Positions 24,362 to 36,530 of a stretch of 64,000 nt of DNA are shown piece after piece. The position numbers and the translations under genes were made by a program. Under the pieces are notes generated by a model that was not told the origin of the DNA, ran no database searches, and saw only the letters and a list, made by a program, of their open reading frames with translations. Every line of letters starts with the position of its first letter. Within the stretch, counting starts at the first letter, position 1. This DNA is from Physcomitrium patens (taxonomy: Eukaryota; Streptophyta; Bryopsida; Funariales; Funariaceae): assembly GCF_000002425.4 (NCBI RefSeq), contig NC_037275.1, forward strand, positions 6,466,607-6,530,606, read 5' to 3'.

Positions 24362-27306
24362 AAAACTAATCAGTCGACATTGATCAGGCACAAAAGAGGG
24401 AATAGAGCAACAAAACACACCTGCTTCTGCCAATAGTGGTATACACGGGTGATATCAGCCTTCCTCCAAGCTTTTAAATCAAATAAATTCATACCATATG
24501 CCCACGCGCACTTTTCAGGATCGAACGTTGAAGAGATTACAGGATGCGAGAAATTGAAGTAGTTCTTGAACGTCTTCGACATCACCCATGTATCATCCCC
24601 GCGGCATGTTTCAACAGCGCCGTTCACTTTACCATGAAGATCCATATCCCACAAAGGACTCAGATCCTTCTGGACCACTACATCGTCATCAAGAAACACC
24701 ACTTTCTCCAACTCCGGAAATAGCTATCACCACGACCAAAGCAACCACCGCTTTATCATCCAGTAAATAAAAATGAGATGTTCCAATGACTCAAACTGGT
24801 ACACACTGAAGAACCAGAACTCACTTTAAAATAAAAATAAAAAATAAAAAAAACAGATTTGTATTAGGATCAAAGGGGTAAGAACGAGAGCAGCAGTGAT
24901 TTAGTGCAAAGATCTCACAACTAAATCCTGGACAACAAAAAGGATCCGATGTGTCAAACACGGGCCTCTTTCCTGCTTGATTAAACAAAAAATTGGCGAA
25001 GCACCAGTTTGGCATGTGCGCGAAAGAGTTGATTAAAGAGATAAAAATGACTTCAACACGCACGACATTCAGATCAACTCAACCGTATTTTGGTCGGGTA
25101 GGTAGGCCCGAAGGAGACAGTGAAAGACCTTAGCGAGAACACAACCAAGTGTAAAGAACTCACGTCTGGAAGGTAAATGCGGAGGTGGTTCATGATGGAG
25201 ATATACTTCGGAGAACGAGCCTGCAAGTATGAAGCCAGGATTGTAGGTGAGTACTGACTGATGTTCGCTCCTGCTGTGTGGTCACCGTGGTAATAATACT
25301 TGATGTCCTGAGAAGATTCCATGGCCTCCAACACGGGTACGTTGTCCCTGGTCAGCCACTCGAATTGGTGCACTCCTTTCACCTCCACTATCGCAGGGGC
25401 TAAAGGATTGAGCGCAAACCATGCGTGCATGGCGGCATGCGTCTTCTTATCGGTGATCACATGGAAAACTATCTTCTCAGGCTGAGCTGAGTTACGTATT
25501 GTCGAAGTCACAACAACTGCGGCTGCCAAAACATTATCAGTCGCAAGAACCATGTGATGGTATGCTGGGTCTGTTAATCGTGGAGCCAGATCAGGGGAGG
25601 GCAGATCCTGCCGGGCTCGTGCGTTACTTGAATACTCCCCAGTCAGCTTCAACGCTAGACAGTGGAGGCCCTTTGGCACTCCGCTGCTTGCATAGTGCCT
25701 GTACAGAGCCTCCTGAAGCCTCGCCGCACGAACCTTCTCCTCGTTCACCTCAACCTGCCAATCAAAGCATTCACCATTACCACCTCAACTAACCAACATG
25801 AACGCTACTGAAAATGTCACCAAAGGTACAAGACTGATGCACACTCCCGCAGAAGGATTCAGGTTTGAATAGTAGATCAATAAAATGTACCATAGATTTC
25901 ATACGCCGCAGTAAAGTGGCCATGTCATACTGCCTATTCCGAGCTTCAGTCAACAATGCCTCAATGGTGTCAGGTACGTCAGTCAATTCCTTCTCATTTT
26001 TGTACTCTAAGAGTGCTGAATATTTATCCTCTACCTTCTGCACCATCAATATCCACAAAATTAATTGAGAATTTGTTCCTGGTCTGAACACGAGATGGTT
26101 CAAATATAAAGCAATCCCTGGTAGAGATAGATAATATATTCAAAATTGAGACAAGCTGCAAGGATATGGTCATGGATGAAGATGAAAAGAGAAGCAACAC
26201 TTACTGGAGAGGCATGCCGTTTCCACGATAATTTGGGTCCTAATTTTCTTCCGAAGCAATCTGACATACAGGGAAATACCCATAGCCAACTTCAGGTCGT
26301 AACAAAAACTACGAAACATGTACCTCATTTGAATTCACGAAAACGGGGAACTTTCTCATCAAAATTCCTGAATAGAATAGAGCCAACAGCCCCCACTACT
26401 AACATCATGGTCGAGTTTGGAGGGAGTTTAAGAATGAGAATAGGGAATTCATTACAAGAATTACTTGAAGCTTTACAAGCGAATGAAAGTAAAACTCTCT
26501 CAAGTTTCTTATGTTAATTTGAAAAATTAAGATCAAACAGTGCTATAAACCCAAACATACAGTACTGTTAGGTACCCACAGTACAAAGCAGATGATACGC
26601 ACTGGCAGCCTCACGGCCCGTTGAAAATTAGCAGCGCAAATCCCCAGCACAGCACTTGGTTGAGCAAAATCGAGATTAGGATACAGCGTCTGTAAACCTC
26701 TCACAGAACTGTGTCTAAACCTGGTGAACTTGGGTTCCATAAAAAGAGGAAATCTACAATGTTCGAGGTTCAGGGCTGGCTACGTCAGCGGTATGTGCTC
26801 GCATTACATGGTAGGGATCGCCCATTTACTGGGAAGCAGAAAATTGACTGACATATTTCTGAAGCGGTTTAGATACATGACTTGCATAGGAATGAGAAGG
26901 ACTGTAATCACAACTTAAACTTTAGGGAGACGCGCACACAAGTTACACAAACTGTGGTACACTTCAGGCTCCAGATTTGCAAGTAGAATCTGTGCAAATG
27001 GTCTGTCCAAATGGTCTGTGCAAATGATCTGTACAATACGAAAATACAGACATGCAGGGTGGGGGGATATGAAATTCAAGTAGATGTGAGCATACCGAGA
27101 GATGTGCAGTTGTGAACGCCTTCGAGAGTGATGAGCGCGCTGGTGATGAAAAGGAACGGCAGAAAGAATGCGAGAAACAGGACGGTCCAGAAGATACAAC
27201 GGTAGCTAAGGTACCTCGCCGCGCCTTTCATCTTCAGGGGTTCCAAGAACCCAGGCGATGTGGATATAGTGATCCGTCGCATGCTGGGGGAGATGTGGAC
27301 CTGCAT
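23824..27306 (-). CDS. Galacturonosyltransferase, GAUT13/14-like (GT8 family)
   Basis: Six minus-strand exons: 27096-27306, 26205-26260, 25891-26037, 25164-25754, 24421-24723 and 23824-24111. All introns are GT-AG (835, 167, 136, 440 and 309 nt). The product is 531 aa, against about 530 for Arabidopsis GAUT13/14. The start MQVHISPSMRRITIS and the LSYR block before the anchor match that clade closely. One membrane segment lies at residues 37-59, giving a type II Golgi protein; then comes a stem (DCFGRKLGP at 71-79) and the GT8 catalytic domain. The metal/nucleotide-sugar motif is DDD at 347-349 in VVFLDDDVVVQ, and HFNGQAKPW at 491-499 is the conserved C-terminal HxxGxxKPW-type motif. The expected reaction is transfer of galacturonic acid from UDP-GalA to homogalacturonan during pectin synthesis. 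All expected motifs are present and no breaks are seen. Exact donor and acceptor specificity is inferred. Confidence 0.95.
24322..24358. repeat. (CT)n microsatellite in GAUT intron 5
   Basis: About 18 CT units in the 309-nt intron between exons 5 and 6. It reads as (GA)n in the transcript. Confidence 0.95.
26989..27040. repeat. 13-bp tandem repeat in GAUT intron 1
   Basis: Four consecutive units of the type TCTGTGCAAATGG, the last one degenerate, lie within the first intron close to the donor side of exon 1. Confidence 0.85.
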
Positions 27307-28046
27307 TGTGGGCCACCTCTTCCCCCTCGGAACTCAAGGGCTCCTAGATCTCCTCCACCGCTCCTCTTCCCTGTCCACCATCACTCTCCCGGGCCAGATC
27401 CCTACTCTGCAATCCTTCAACCAGCTCCGCAACCAACCATCCCTTTCTCATCCCTCCCACCTGAGCTTACTCTCTTTTCCTCCAATCAACCCAGCCGAGC
27501 TCAATACCTCTACCTCCTCGTCCTCACACCCCGTACCACTCCGTTCTCCTTCCCCTTAAAACCCGAACCCTCCCATCTACCACTTCGTCCACACGCCTTG
27601 ATACCGTCACCATCGACACCCTTGATCCATCCTCCAGTTCCACCTCCCCCCCCCCAACTTCACGTCTCTGCTCCGTTTCTCCACCTCCACTCCCTCAATG
27701 TACCATTACCTCCCCACCATTCCACCCATTCGTCGCCAAAATCCTCGCGATCTACACCCCCTTTCCTCGCTCACGACACCTCCCCACCCAAAACAAGCTC
27801 AAAATTCCCAATCTTCTCCCAAAAAATACACTCTGCAATCTCTACATCCGCCACGCTACCACTCCACACGTCACGTTCCCAAAACGAAAAACTCCGAACC
27901 CCCGCCGTCAGATAGCATTCAAACTCTCTCTCTCAAACACACACATACACCGCAAAGCGACTTCCGACAGAGCGTAACCTCCACATACAATGTCAGACAC
28001 AAGGCTCAAATCGAGAATGAATGAGTTCGCGACGCCTCGCACTCCC

Positions 28047-28077
<31 letters not shown>

Positions 28078-28460
28078 GCTCTGTTTCGGGCTCGCTCGTT
28101 CGTCCCTGTAATGGTGCTCTCCTCTCGTTTCTTTGCAGTGTGGAGAGCTGTAGCGCTCTGGTTTGCTGCGGTGCTTGTGCACTCTCGAGTGAGAGAAAGC
28201 GAGCGAGCGAGCTCGTCCTTGGTCCCCACGCCCTTCCCTTCTTTCCCTTCCCTTGGCTTTGGTTTGGCTTGGCTGCCACTGCTGGGCGAGAGTCGCTCCC
28301 CGGAATCCTCCCTCCGCGACCGACGACCGGGACAGCCCCGAACTCCATCATATCATGGCTCTACCTGGATGCCCATTCAGGGACTCGTAGATCTTTCCGA
28401 AATCTACGTCCGTAACTTTCGGCTGTGTGAAAGCGTCGACTCTCCCCCTCTCCCTCTCCC
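27307..28460 (-). promoter_or_regulatory. GAUT leader and promoter, strongly strand-skewed
   Basis: From about 27,320 to 27,900 the plus strand is very poor in G and rich in C and T, so a transcript from the GAUT side would be G/A-rich and nearly free of C. From 27.9 to 28.4 kb composition becomes balanced and GC-rich, with (CT)n at 28047-28072, which is (GA)n on the gene strand. This layout fits a long 5' leader followed by a GA-repeat promoter. The 267-aa plus-strand frame across 27112-27915 is Pro/Ser-rich, overlaps GAUT exon 1 and is treated as a by-product of the skew. Confidence 0.5.
28047..28072. repeat. (CT)n microsatellite in the GAUT promoter region
   Basis: Thirteen CT units, (GA)n on the GAUT strand. 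GA repeats are common near plant transcription starts. Confidence 0.9.
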
Positions 28461-29562
28461 GTGAGTTCAAATTCCTTTTGAGATTAAATTTGCGCTGGTT
28501 TTATTCCGCGTCGGGAATAGGGGGTGGAAGTTTGCTACAAGTCTCCTTAGTAATAACTTCTGTTCGTTCGTTTAATTTGTTTTCGTTTCTTTCTTTCTTC
28601 TCTCTTCGCTTCTTCGTTGTTTTCTATATTTATATATGTGTGCTTTTGGTATAGTTTTGTATGTGAGAAATCAATTGTTGGGTGCACCAGCATGTCAATG
28701 ATTGCCTAGGGAAGTGAGGGATAGGTTTGTGTTTCTGTTATTTTATTTTATTTCAGTTTATTTTATTAGGGGAGAGGGTTATTGTGAAAGAAGGTACTAG
28801 GAAGGTGGGGTGTGGGAATAAACCCTACCCAACCCATCCCTACCCATCTCAACCCAACTCAACTCCAGCCCAGCCCCTTTGTTTCTTGTTTTTTTACAGA
28901 AGGGGAGTAGATGGCAAATCCTATTATTATAAGGAATTGAAAAAGTCCCCTTGCATGAGTTGGAATGAATGAGTAAAGGAAAGGAAGGGCGAAAAGGGGG
29001 AGGGGAGGGGCATTGCAGTGTAACTTAGCCTTGAAAGAGTCTTGTTAAGTTACCAGCTGAATTGAATGGAATGGTGACTTCAGTGATGCCTGACAAGAGA
29101 TAATGGGTAGTGATCCATGTAGGATGGATGTGGATGGATGATCATGGAGGGACCACTTTTGGAAAGACAGAAATTTCATCCTGATTAAGAGAGAGATTTA
29201 TGATAATTATACACAGCTCCAGTTACTTGGTCTGTCCATCCATCCATTGATCTCTCTTCTGAATACCAATGTGGAAAACTATGGCACTGTACACACTCTC
29301 ACACATAGGTGATACTAGAATTACATGAGGATGCCATGTTTGTCATGGGACTCAAGAATGCCATATAAGATCCTGTTGTGGGGAGGGGGGAGGGCGGTTG
29401 CCCTCCTTTCTCCTTTTTAGATGGCTTTTCTTACTTTAACATTTCCAGGTCTTGGAAATTGAGGTCCCACACACACCCACACAACACTCTCCCCCACCCC
29501 TCACAAGGGCATTTTATGGGAGGCTTAGTTCAAATTGACCTTGGATGTCGCTCCTGGCTGGG

Positions 29563-29606
29563 CCCCCCCCCCTTTTTTTTTTTTTTTTCCTTTTTTTTGG
29601 GGGGGG
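29563..29606. repeat. Homopolymer stack C10-T16-CC-T8-G8
   Basis: Runs of C, T, T and G follow one another without interruption. The C and G runs are complementary and could pair as a hairpin. It could also be a spot of poor assembly. Confidence 0.9.
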
Positions 29607-30150
29607 AGGGAGGATCCCTTTTCTCAGTGTCACTCTATCCCTCTCTCTCTCTCTCTCCCTTGGACCCTCCAATTTTATTTATTTAGTTACTTATTTTTTT
29701 CACTTTCAAGTAGACTTCTCCGTCACACTTGAGCTTTTGAATTCCATAATGCAACAAAAACAGGAACAGTGCTTTGCATACCACAATGGATCTCCTCATT
29801 CCTTCTTTTTTCACTTTCCTCCCTCATTTATTTGTTTGTTTGGTGCAATTGTGATGGAAGGAATCCATGAAGAAATATTCATTTGCATAAGGCTTTTGTT
29901 TTTGATAGAGAAATAGACCCCCAATCCATCACTAGAAAGTCAAAAAATAATAAACTTGAGTGATGAGAAAGATACAAGGACAAGAATATGAAAAATAAAT
30001 AAGAATGAATAAATAAAAACATTAAAATGGGATGTATGTTTTAGATGCTATAAAAGGATGGGCTTTGGCTAATGTGTAAGATTTTGATCATATTTCTGTC
30101 CCCAATTAATACAATACATTTAACTTTGTTATAAGAAAAACAAAAAAAAA

Positions 30151-30175
30151 ACAACAACAACAACAACAACAACAA
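30151..30175. repeat. (CAA)n microsatellite
   Basis: About eight CAA units in AT-rich spacer. Confidence 0.9.
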
Positions 30176-31659
30176 ACAAAGAGAATTATCATGTAAATTA
30201 TTTCAGTTGCAATTTGCACATCAAAAATGTTATTTTCAATTAAAAATCTCATAACAAGCAAACTTTGACTGAACTAAAAATGAAATACTATTCAAGTTAA
30301 AGCTATCTATTATTCATTTTTCTATACATGAATGGCACTCTATTATGTATTTTTCCTACATTTCTTACCCAATTATTGTTCAAGTATCAATGTAAGAATC
30401 ATGTAACCAACAAGCAAAGAGCAAAGTGTTTTGAATTTACAAAATGAATGCTCAGTCAACATGAGATTCTAAGTAGGCAAGTGTAACATTTGAACCCACA
30501 TCAAACTCAACAAAGTTTAAAATCATTATGTTTTCAAGTATGATAAAAGATGTGTTACTGCTTAATCCATATAGTTCACCATTATAACCATAACTTTTTT
30601 GTAGAATATTTATTCAAAATAAAAAATAAAAAGAATAATGAATAACATATTTATTATAGTTTTCAATATAATGACAGTATTACACCAAGAACATAAAACA
30701 CATAAAAAAAATAAAAAATAAAAAAAATAAAACAGTGACCAAAATTTATGGTAATGTTCAGATATAAAAATGTTGCATCCTGTGAATGTTGTGTTGTTGG
30801 AGCCAGTACAACATTCACTAAATAATAAAGGTGTTTAACATGATGGCATGTTTTTATTTAGTAATGGTAATCTTTGTTTGACGTGCTTGAATTAAGTATG
30901 GATTTAAAGTTATGAGACAATACTTTGCAAATCATGTGAATTTCTAATTATGTGTGTACAAAAATATTGTTGTTTGGTATATTTATTCAATTTGGAAAAC
31001 AAACAAATAAAACATAATACTTTTCACCACTCACGGTTATTTATTTTATTTTTATTTAAAATAATAAAAAAAACATTCTAAATATTCGGTTTTGTTTCAG
31101 AGTTACTTTTCTTGCTTGTTGTTAATAAAATATTGTATATTCTTTGACATTTATGACATATATTTCTTTGAATAGAATTGAGTTGTTCTTTAAATAAATG
31201 ACATAAAAATTTCAATTGCATTAAATGTTACGCATATGTTTAATAGACATGACTTGCCGTTCTATATCATTGAACCACTACACATAACAAAGAATGATTG
31301 GAAAATGACAGGAAAAGATAAATATGAAACAAGGTTGAAATTCTTGATCCTAAGCATTTAGTTCAAAGGTGACAAATACACTTTTTAATATATTCTCGGA
31401 CATGCATGATTGTATAAAAACAAGTCACACTTCAATTTGAAAACATATCAGAATCTATTTATGGAAGAGCCTTAATTATATTAATCTAACATGTTCATTT
31501 CATAATGCAACTTCATTTTTTCTTTCTGATTGTAAGGTTCTAAAGTAGAATGAATGAAGTGCAAAAAAGAATGAACAGCACCCAACTTTGGAATCACATG
31601 CCCAATTCCCCTCCAGTCTCCACTCTTTTATATATATATATCTATTGTGAGGAGTGAGT

Positions 31660-32660
31660 AAGATGAGGCTGTCCTCATTAATTCCACGCTAATCCTTGGA
31701 CAGGGGATCCACGGTATGCACAAGGAAGTTCATGGCGGCCGTGGGACCCATGCCCGCCTATTCGACTGAATGGGACGAGGCGGGATCCCCACCCAAAAAC
31801 TCTCGCTCATTCTCTCTCTCGCACTGAACACACACATATCATGAATCACAAAAATAGGTTAAAATAAAAAAAATAGCGCAACCCTTTGGATACAAAAACC
31901 TCCGCCCACACCCCACGAAGCCTCCTCTGTTCCTTAAATCAGCCCTCGCCGACTACGATGATGGGTTCGTTTTTAACTTCGAGCAAATCAACAAGAAAAT
32001 GGGCGTGCAGGAAGGGCGTTGTTCCGAATGCAGTGAAGGGGGATTCATTCAGCATAAGAGCAGGTTTTTGACTGTGGGTGAGCGGTGACGGTGGCGGTCA
32101 AACAAAATTCTCCCCAGAAACGGATCCGGGAGTAAGTCAGAGAGGGGAGCGGGGTAGAGCGGCCGAGATTAGATATACAGACAGCGCAAAAAGGAAGCGC
32201 ACAGCACCCACAGCGTCGATTTCGCAAGGAGCGGCGTCGTCCACATTTATCCAAGTGCGGAGGAGAGAGGCGCCCCTGGTTGGCCAGGCAACGCTACACC
32301 AGGTGCGGGCCTAAAACCGGCCAACGCGGTTACTAATCCCGGTAAGTATCCGCGGTGGTATTGTCAGACAAGTGGAACTTTTCCAGTGCCACGTCTGCCC
32401 CCAGGCTGGGTCTATGTGGATTTCTTAGGAACCTAGCCTCTAGGATTCTCGCACGTGCTCCTTTCCCGCCTCCACCGCGCGCATTCGTCGTCTTATTCGT
32501 CTGATTCTCCGTCTATTCGTCAACGAAGTTCCACGCGACGGACGTCATCGTTGATAGGCGCGCTTCATCGTTCGTCGCCGAGTTTGCAACATCGAGGGTT
32601 GTTTCCGTGGACGAAAAACAAATGTCGTTGGTGCCTTTGGCTATTATTAAACTGTTTTGT
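31660..32660. promoter_or_regulatory. Orphan GC-rich island
   Basis: About 1 kb of GC-rich DNA lies between AT-rich flanks. It carries a G-box core (GCACGTGC, near 32451) and CG-rich stretches, but the frames on both strands are under 80 aa and unconvincing. It may be a promoter with a leader of an unrecognised gene, or the remains of one. No function can be assigned. Confidence 0.35.
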
Positions 32661-32913
32661 ACATAATCATTGAGTTGGACAACAACTCTTTAATCTCTCA
32701 AGACATAAGTTTCAACCCCCAGCAGGATTATATAAACGATGTTCTTCATGATGAGTCTTGTTTTGTTTTTATAATATCCGCATTATTTTACGGTTTGAAT
32801 CCATACTGTTGGGCATTTTAATATTTCAGAATTTCAGCCTACTATATATCAAAATCTTGATATCGCTGACTTGTGTCTTTGAACAACAAGTTGCCTCTTT
32901 GTAGATAGATATG

Positions 32914-32944
<31 letters not shown>

Positions 32945-33267
32945 TTTTGTTTTTTGTTTTTTTGTTTTTTACATGTTAATTAAAGAATGTACTTAGATCT
33001 AAGCTTGTTTTATATCATATTGGTTCATATATATAGAGTGATACTACTACCACTGCCACTTCCCATCCACCACATGTCACCTTTGTTTAAACCCTTTAAA
33101 TCAATCAAATTAATTTAATTCAATATTTTTCAAACTGTTTCTTTGAAAGAAAAGAAAAGAAAAAAAATATTGGAATCATTCTAAAATTATAATTAAAAAC
33201 CACACAATATGTTGAGGGGGTGGTAAGTTTGTTATAATAGCAAAATCATCATGACATTAGCAACACC

Positions 33268-33274
33268 CTGTCTG

Positions 33275-33307
<33 letters not shown>

Positions 33308-33318
33308 ATATATATATA
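33268..33318. repeat. (TCTA)n(TA)n microsatellite
   Basis: About nine tetranucleotide units pass into a short TA run. Confidence 0.9.
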
Positions 33319-34135
33319 CACTAAATTACAAATTTATGGTAGGTGGGATATTTACGAATTGAAGAATAAATCTGATGCACATGCAGAATAGAATGAATAC
33401 AAGAAAGTAGTACAGTTATAATTTTGGAATTTATTGATCAACAGTTATACGATTATTTGATCAAATATTCAATATATAAATGTTGTATTCACCATCCAAC
33501 TTGTATATTATATCCATTTTTAAAACCTTTTATTCTGAAAAATATAAAATATATCAACCATGTGTGACTTATTATTGAACTTCTAACACAAGGCTGTGTT
33601 GATTTAATAATTCTCAATTAAATTTGAATGGTTTACACTCCAAGAGAACATTATTTACAGTCACATCTATTTTTGACAAAATTTTAAAACACCTACGGAG
33701 AATTTACAAAAAAAAATAGTAAAACAATCATATCTTAACTAATCAAAAAAATGTTTTGTAAAGAAAAGTGGTTGTTTTAATGCATGTAAGAAAATCAAAA
33801 TCAAAATCAAATACTTTGAAGTTGAAACATAACAATGCTACTGTCAACATAATATCCTTACTTTAGAATTGGGATTAAAAGATTAAAATAAAGTTAAATT
33901 TATCAATTAAAAATACTCAAGAGTGGATAATATTGTAGCAGTAAATCCACATAAATACATGTGTATATCAAAACACAAAGTTATGCAACTTTCAATTTGA
34001 ACAATGGCATTTAAAAATCAAATTACAAAATTAATTACAATGGCGTTTATTAAATCAAAATCAAAGTAAGTGACACATTCAATGTTTGAGCATGATTTGA
34101 ACCAACTACTAAATTACTAAAACTCCGGTTAAAGT

Positions 34136-34140
<5 letters not shown>

Positions 34141-34178
<38 letters not shown>

Positions 34179-34364
34179 TATATATATATATATATATACA
34201 CACACATATATATATATATATATACACACACATATATATATATATATACACACACATATATATATATATATACACACACATATATATATATATATACACA
34301 CACATATATATATATATACACACACACACATATATACATATATATATATATACATATACATATA
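34141..34364. repeat. Higher-order (TA)n(CA)n array
   Basis: About seven blocks of CACACACA alternate with TA runs of 14-20 bases, so that the array repeats at about 26-30 bp. The minus-strand frames here (Tyr-Ile-Cys-Val repeats) only translate the array. Confidence 0.95.
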
Positions 34365-35106
34365 TTGTAAAATACATAATTACTTTTGTTACTTGAACAT
34401 GTATCATTTCTATAATTTTAATTCATCTCAGTTCAATCAAGATGTGTGAGTCAATGATTGCTACAAATTTAATAAATATATAAAATATATAGTTTTTCAT
34501 GATTAAGTGGCCGAATGTTTTTAAGGCTAAAGTTACGGTTTGTACAAGCATGTTATATATGTACCTTAGTACAAAATTCCTTGCCATTTTGATTCAAGTC
34601 TTTTATAATCATTACTTGTTGCCCAAATGATATATTCCATTAATTTGTTGACATTTGTTATGGACCATATGTATATGTGTGTACACATATACATACAAAT
34701 AATTTCTTATTATGTGTGAATTAGAATATATGTAAATATATATATATATATATATATACTAAAGTCCTAAATGTTGGTCTTTTGTTAAAGTGATATTATG
34801 TATGGGTATATATGTGTGTATACATGCATGCATTATATAGAGTTGTGATAATTTCTTTTTAAAAATAAACTGTATGTGGTTATCAACATAAAACTGTATT
34901 TATGATAATTAAATCAATAAAAAATAATTAAATTCTTTTTTGAATATAATTATTATATTTTTCAAATATCAATAATATTAATATTAATGATTTTGTACGA
35001 AATAAATGAGTCATATAAGTTAGGAAATGCGTATTATTATAACTTTATACAATCTATTTTGTACAATAGAATTTGTTAACTCAGTAACCACATATAATTA
35101 AAATTA

Positions 35107-35195
35107 TTTGTATTTGGTTTTGTTTAAATATTTGAATGTTTATTATTTATTAACGATAGTGTTAATAATTTGTATTTGGTTTTGTTTAAATATTT
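35107..35195. repeat. 27-bp perfect direct repeat
   Basis: Positions 35107-35133 recur exactly at 35169-35195 (begins TTTGTATTTGG, ends TAAATATTT), spaced by 35 bases. This looks like a recent local duplication. Confidence 0.9.
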
Positions 35196-36028
35196 TAGCC
35201 TCAAAAAGTACTTAGGTAATACATTATTCATTTTATACAATCAAAGTTTATAGTAATAATGATTTTGCATAATATACATATTCGAATCATGTTTAAACAA
35301 TAATTCACTTAATTACAAGTGAATAGAAATAGGTGCCATGTAGTAGCCTTGTATTTTATTGTCATTTAACCTAAAGGCATTTTATTTTAGGATTGTAATA
35401 AATTACTAGTAATAGAAATTTAAAGTTTATAGTTTAAATCAAAGAATTATTTTTTGGATAATCAGATGAGAGTAAGGACTTTAGCTTTATTAAAATGTTT
35501 TTGCTATAAAAACTCATTTGAATTTTTTTACTCATCAAATGTCACATACTAGTTCATTATCTATTCACTCATTCATCTAAGTCCCAACTCATTTCTATTT
35601 AATAATTTAAGAAGTGTTCCTTTATCAAAGAAAAAAAAAAAATAATAAAATAAAACTTTAGAAAACTAACTACAAAAGTATATCATATTATTCATTGAAA
35701 ACCCATGTAAATTTCTTGCATTAAACACTTATTTATTTTGATTAACATGTATATACCCTCTATTTGATAAGTATTCTTATTAATGACCAAGAATAAAAAT
35801 AAAAATAATAAAAGTAAATAATTGATAGAGAATATAAATAAATAATTATGTTTATTAATTTATTTTTATGATTATTCAAATATATTTTTTTGAATTATAT
35901 AATTAAAAAAAATATTTTTCAATTTCCAATAAATAGGTAAATATGACTAGCAAATGAAAAATAGTTAATAACTATTGCAAAATTTTTCTTTGTTAATTCA
36001 ATCAAAAATATAATGCTTTTTAAATTAT

Positions 36029-36029
<1 letters not shown>

Positions 36030-36067
<38 letters not shown>
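36030..36067. repeat. 38-bp perfect palindrome of (TAA)n/(TTA)n
   Basis: A trinucleotide run meets its own complement, giving perfect dyad symmetry centred between 36048 and 36049. Confidence 0.95.
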
Positions 36068-36189
36068 CTATTCGTATATAATTATATGTAATGATTTTTA
36101 AATTATACATATACATTTATATACATTTATTTTAAATGAGAAAATAATAAATAAATAAGTAATAATCTATAAGATCTACATAAATTATT

Positions 36190-36530
36190 ACATGGGATGG
36201 AACCGGGATACGTGAGGTTGACCCGCTATCCAGGATTCCAAGTAGGTCTCCAGGTGGCAATATATGACTCGTCTTATTCCCCATTCTCGCTGACTGGACG
36301 GAATCTCGACTCCAGTCATTACGAAATGCCGAGTCCATTAATTCCGCACGGAATACTCTCCTCTTGCTGCCGGAATTGTCGCCCTGCAGGGCCGACGAAA
36401 TGACCATCAGCGTGGAAAAAAATGTGATGAATGTTCCACGCGACTGGACTTTCCTCTTGTGGGACGGACATTCTGGGAGGACTAGGCGCCCACCCAGTTT
36501 ACATAATTAGGGTTTCGCTTGAGAAAATAG
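36190..36530. promoter_or_regulatory. Small orphan GC-rich island
   Basis: An abrupt 340-bp block of balanced to GC-rich sequence in deep AT-rich DNA. It ends with an AGGGTTTCGC element near 36510-36519, also seen in the 1.4-1.9 kb island. Frames of 68 aa (plus) and 91 aa (minus) overlap and have no recognisable motif. It may be the promoter of a non-coding transcript or a gene relic. Confidence 0.35.

Larger units (their letters stand above)
28461..31659. other. Spacer
   Basis: The first 250 bases are pyrimidine-rich, and the rest becomes AT-rich. It holds G-rich runs at about 28996-29010, an unusual C/T/G homopolymer stack at 29563-29606, and (CAA)n at about 30151-30175. A GTGAG sequence at 28461 could be a splice donor of a plus-strand leader exon, but no downstream exon was found. 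I see no gene. Confidence 0.45.
32661..36189. other. AT-rich spacer with many simple repeats
   Basis: Contains (TA)n with a T-rich tail near 32910-32975, (TCTA)n near 33268-33306, a large TA/CA array at 34141-34364, (TA)n near 34735-34758, a 27-bp direct repeat at 35107/35169 and an AAT/ATT palindrome at 36030-36067. I see no gene. Confidence 0.6.

Noticed and set aside
26543-26740. 65-aa minus-strand frame between GAUT exons 1 and 2
   Set aside because: It does not match the GAUT stem, and the correct second exon is found at 26205-26260 with intact splice sites and phase.
27112-27915. 267-aa plus-strand Pro/Ser-rich frame
   Set aside because: It overlaps exon 1 of the GAUT gene in antisense and owes its openness and composition to the pyrimidine skew of the plus strand.
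34050-34407. Three Tyr/Ile/Cys/Val repeat proteins
   Set aside because: They are direct translations of a TA/CA microsatellite array.
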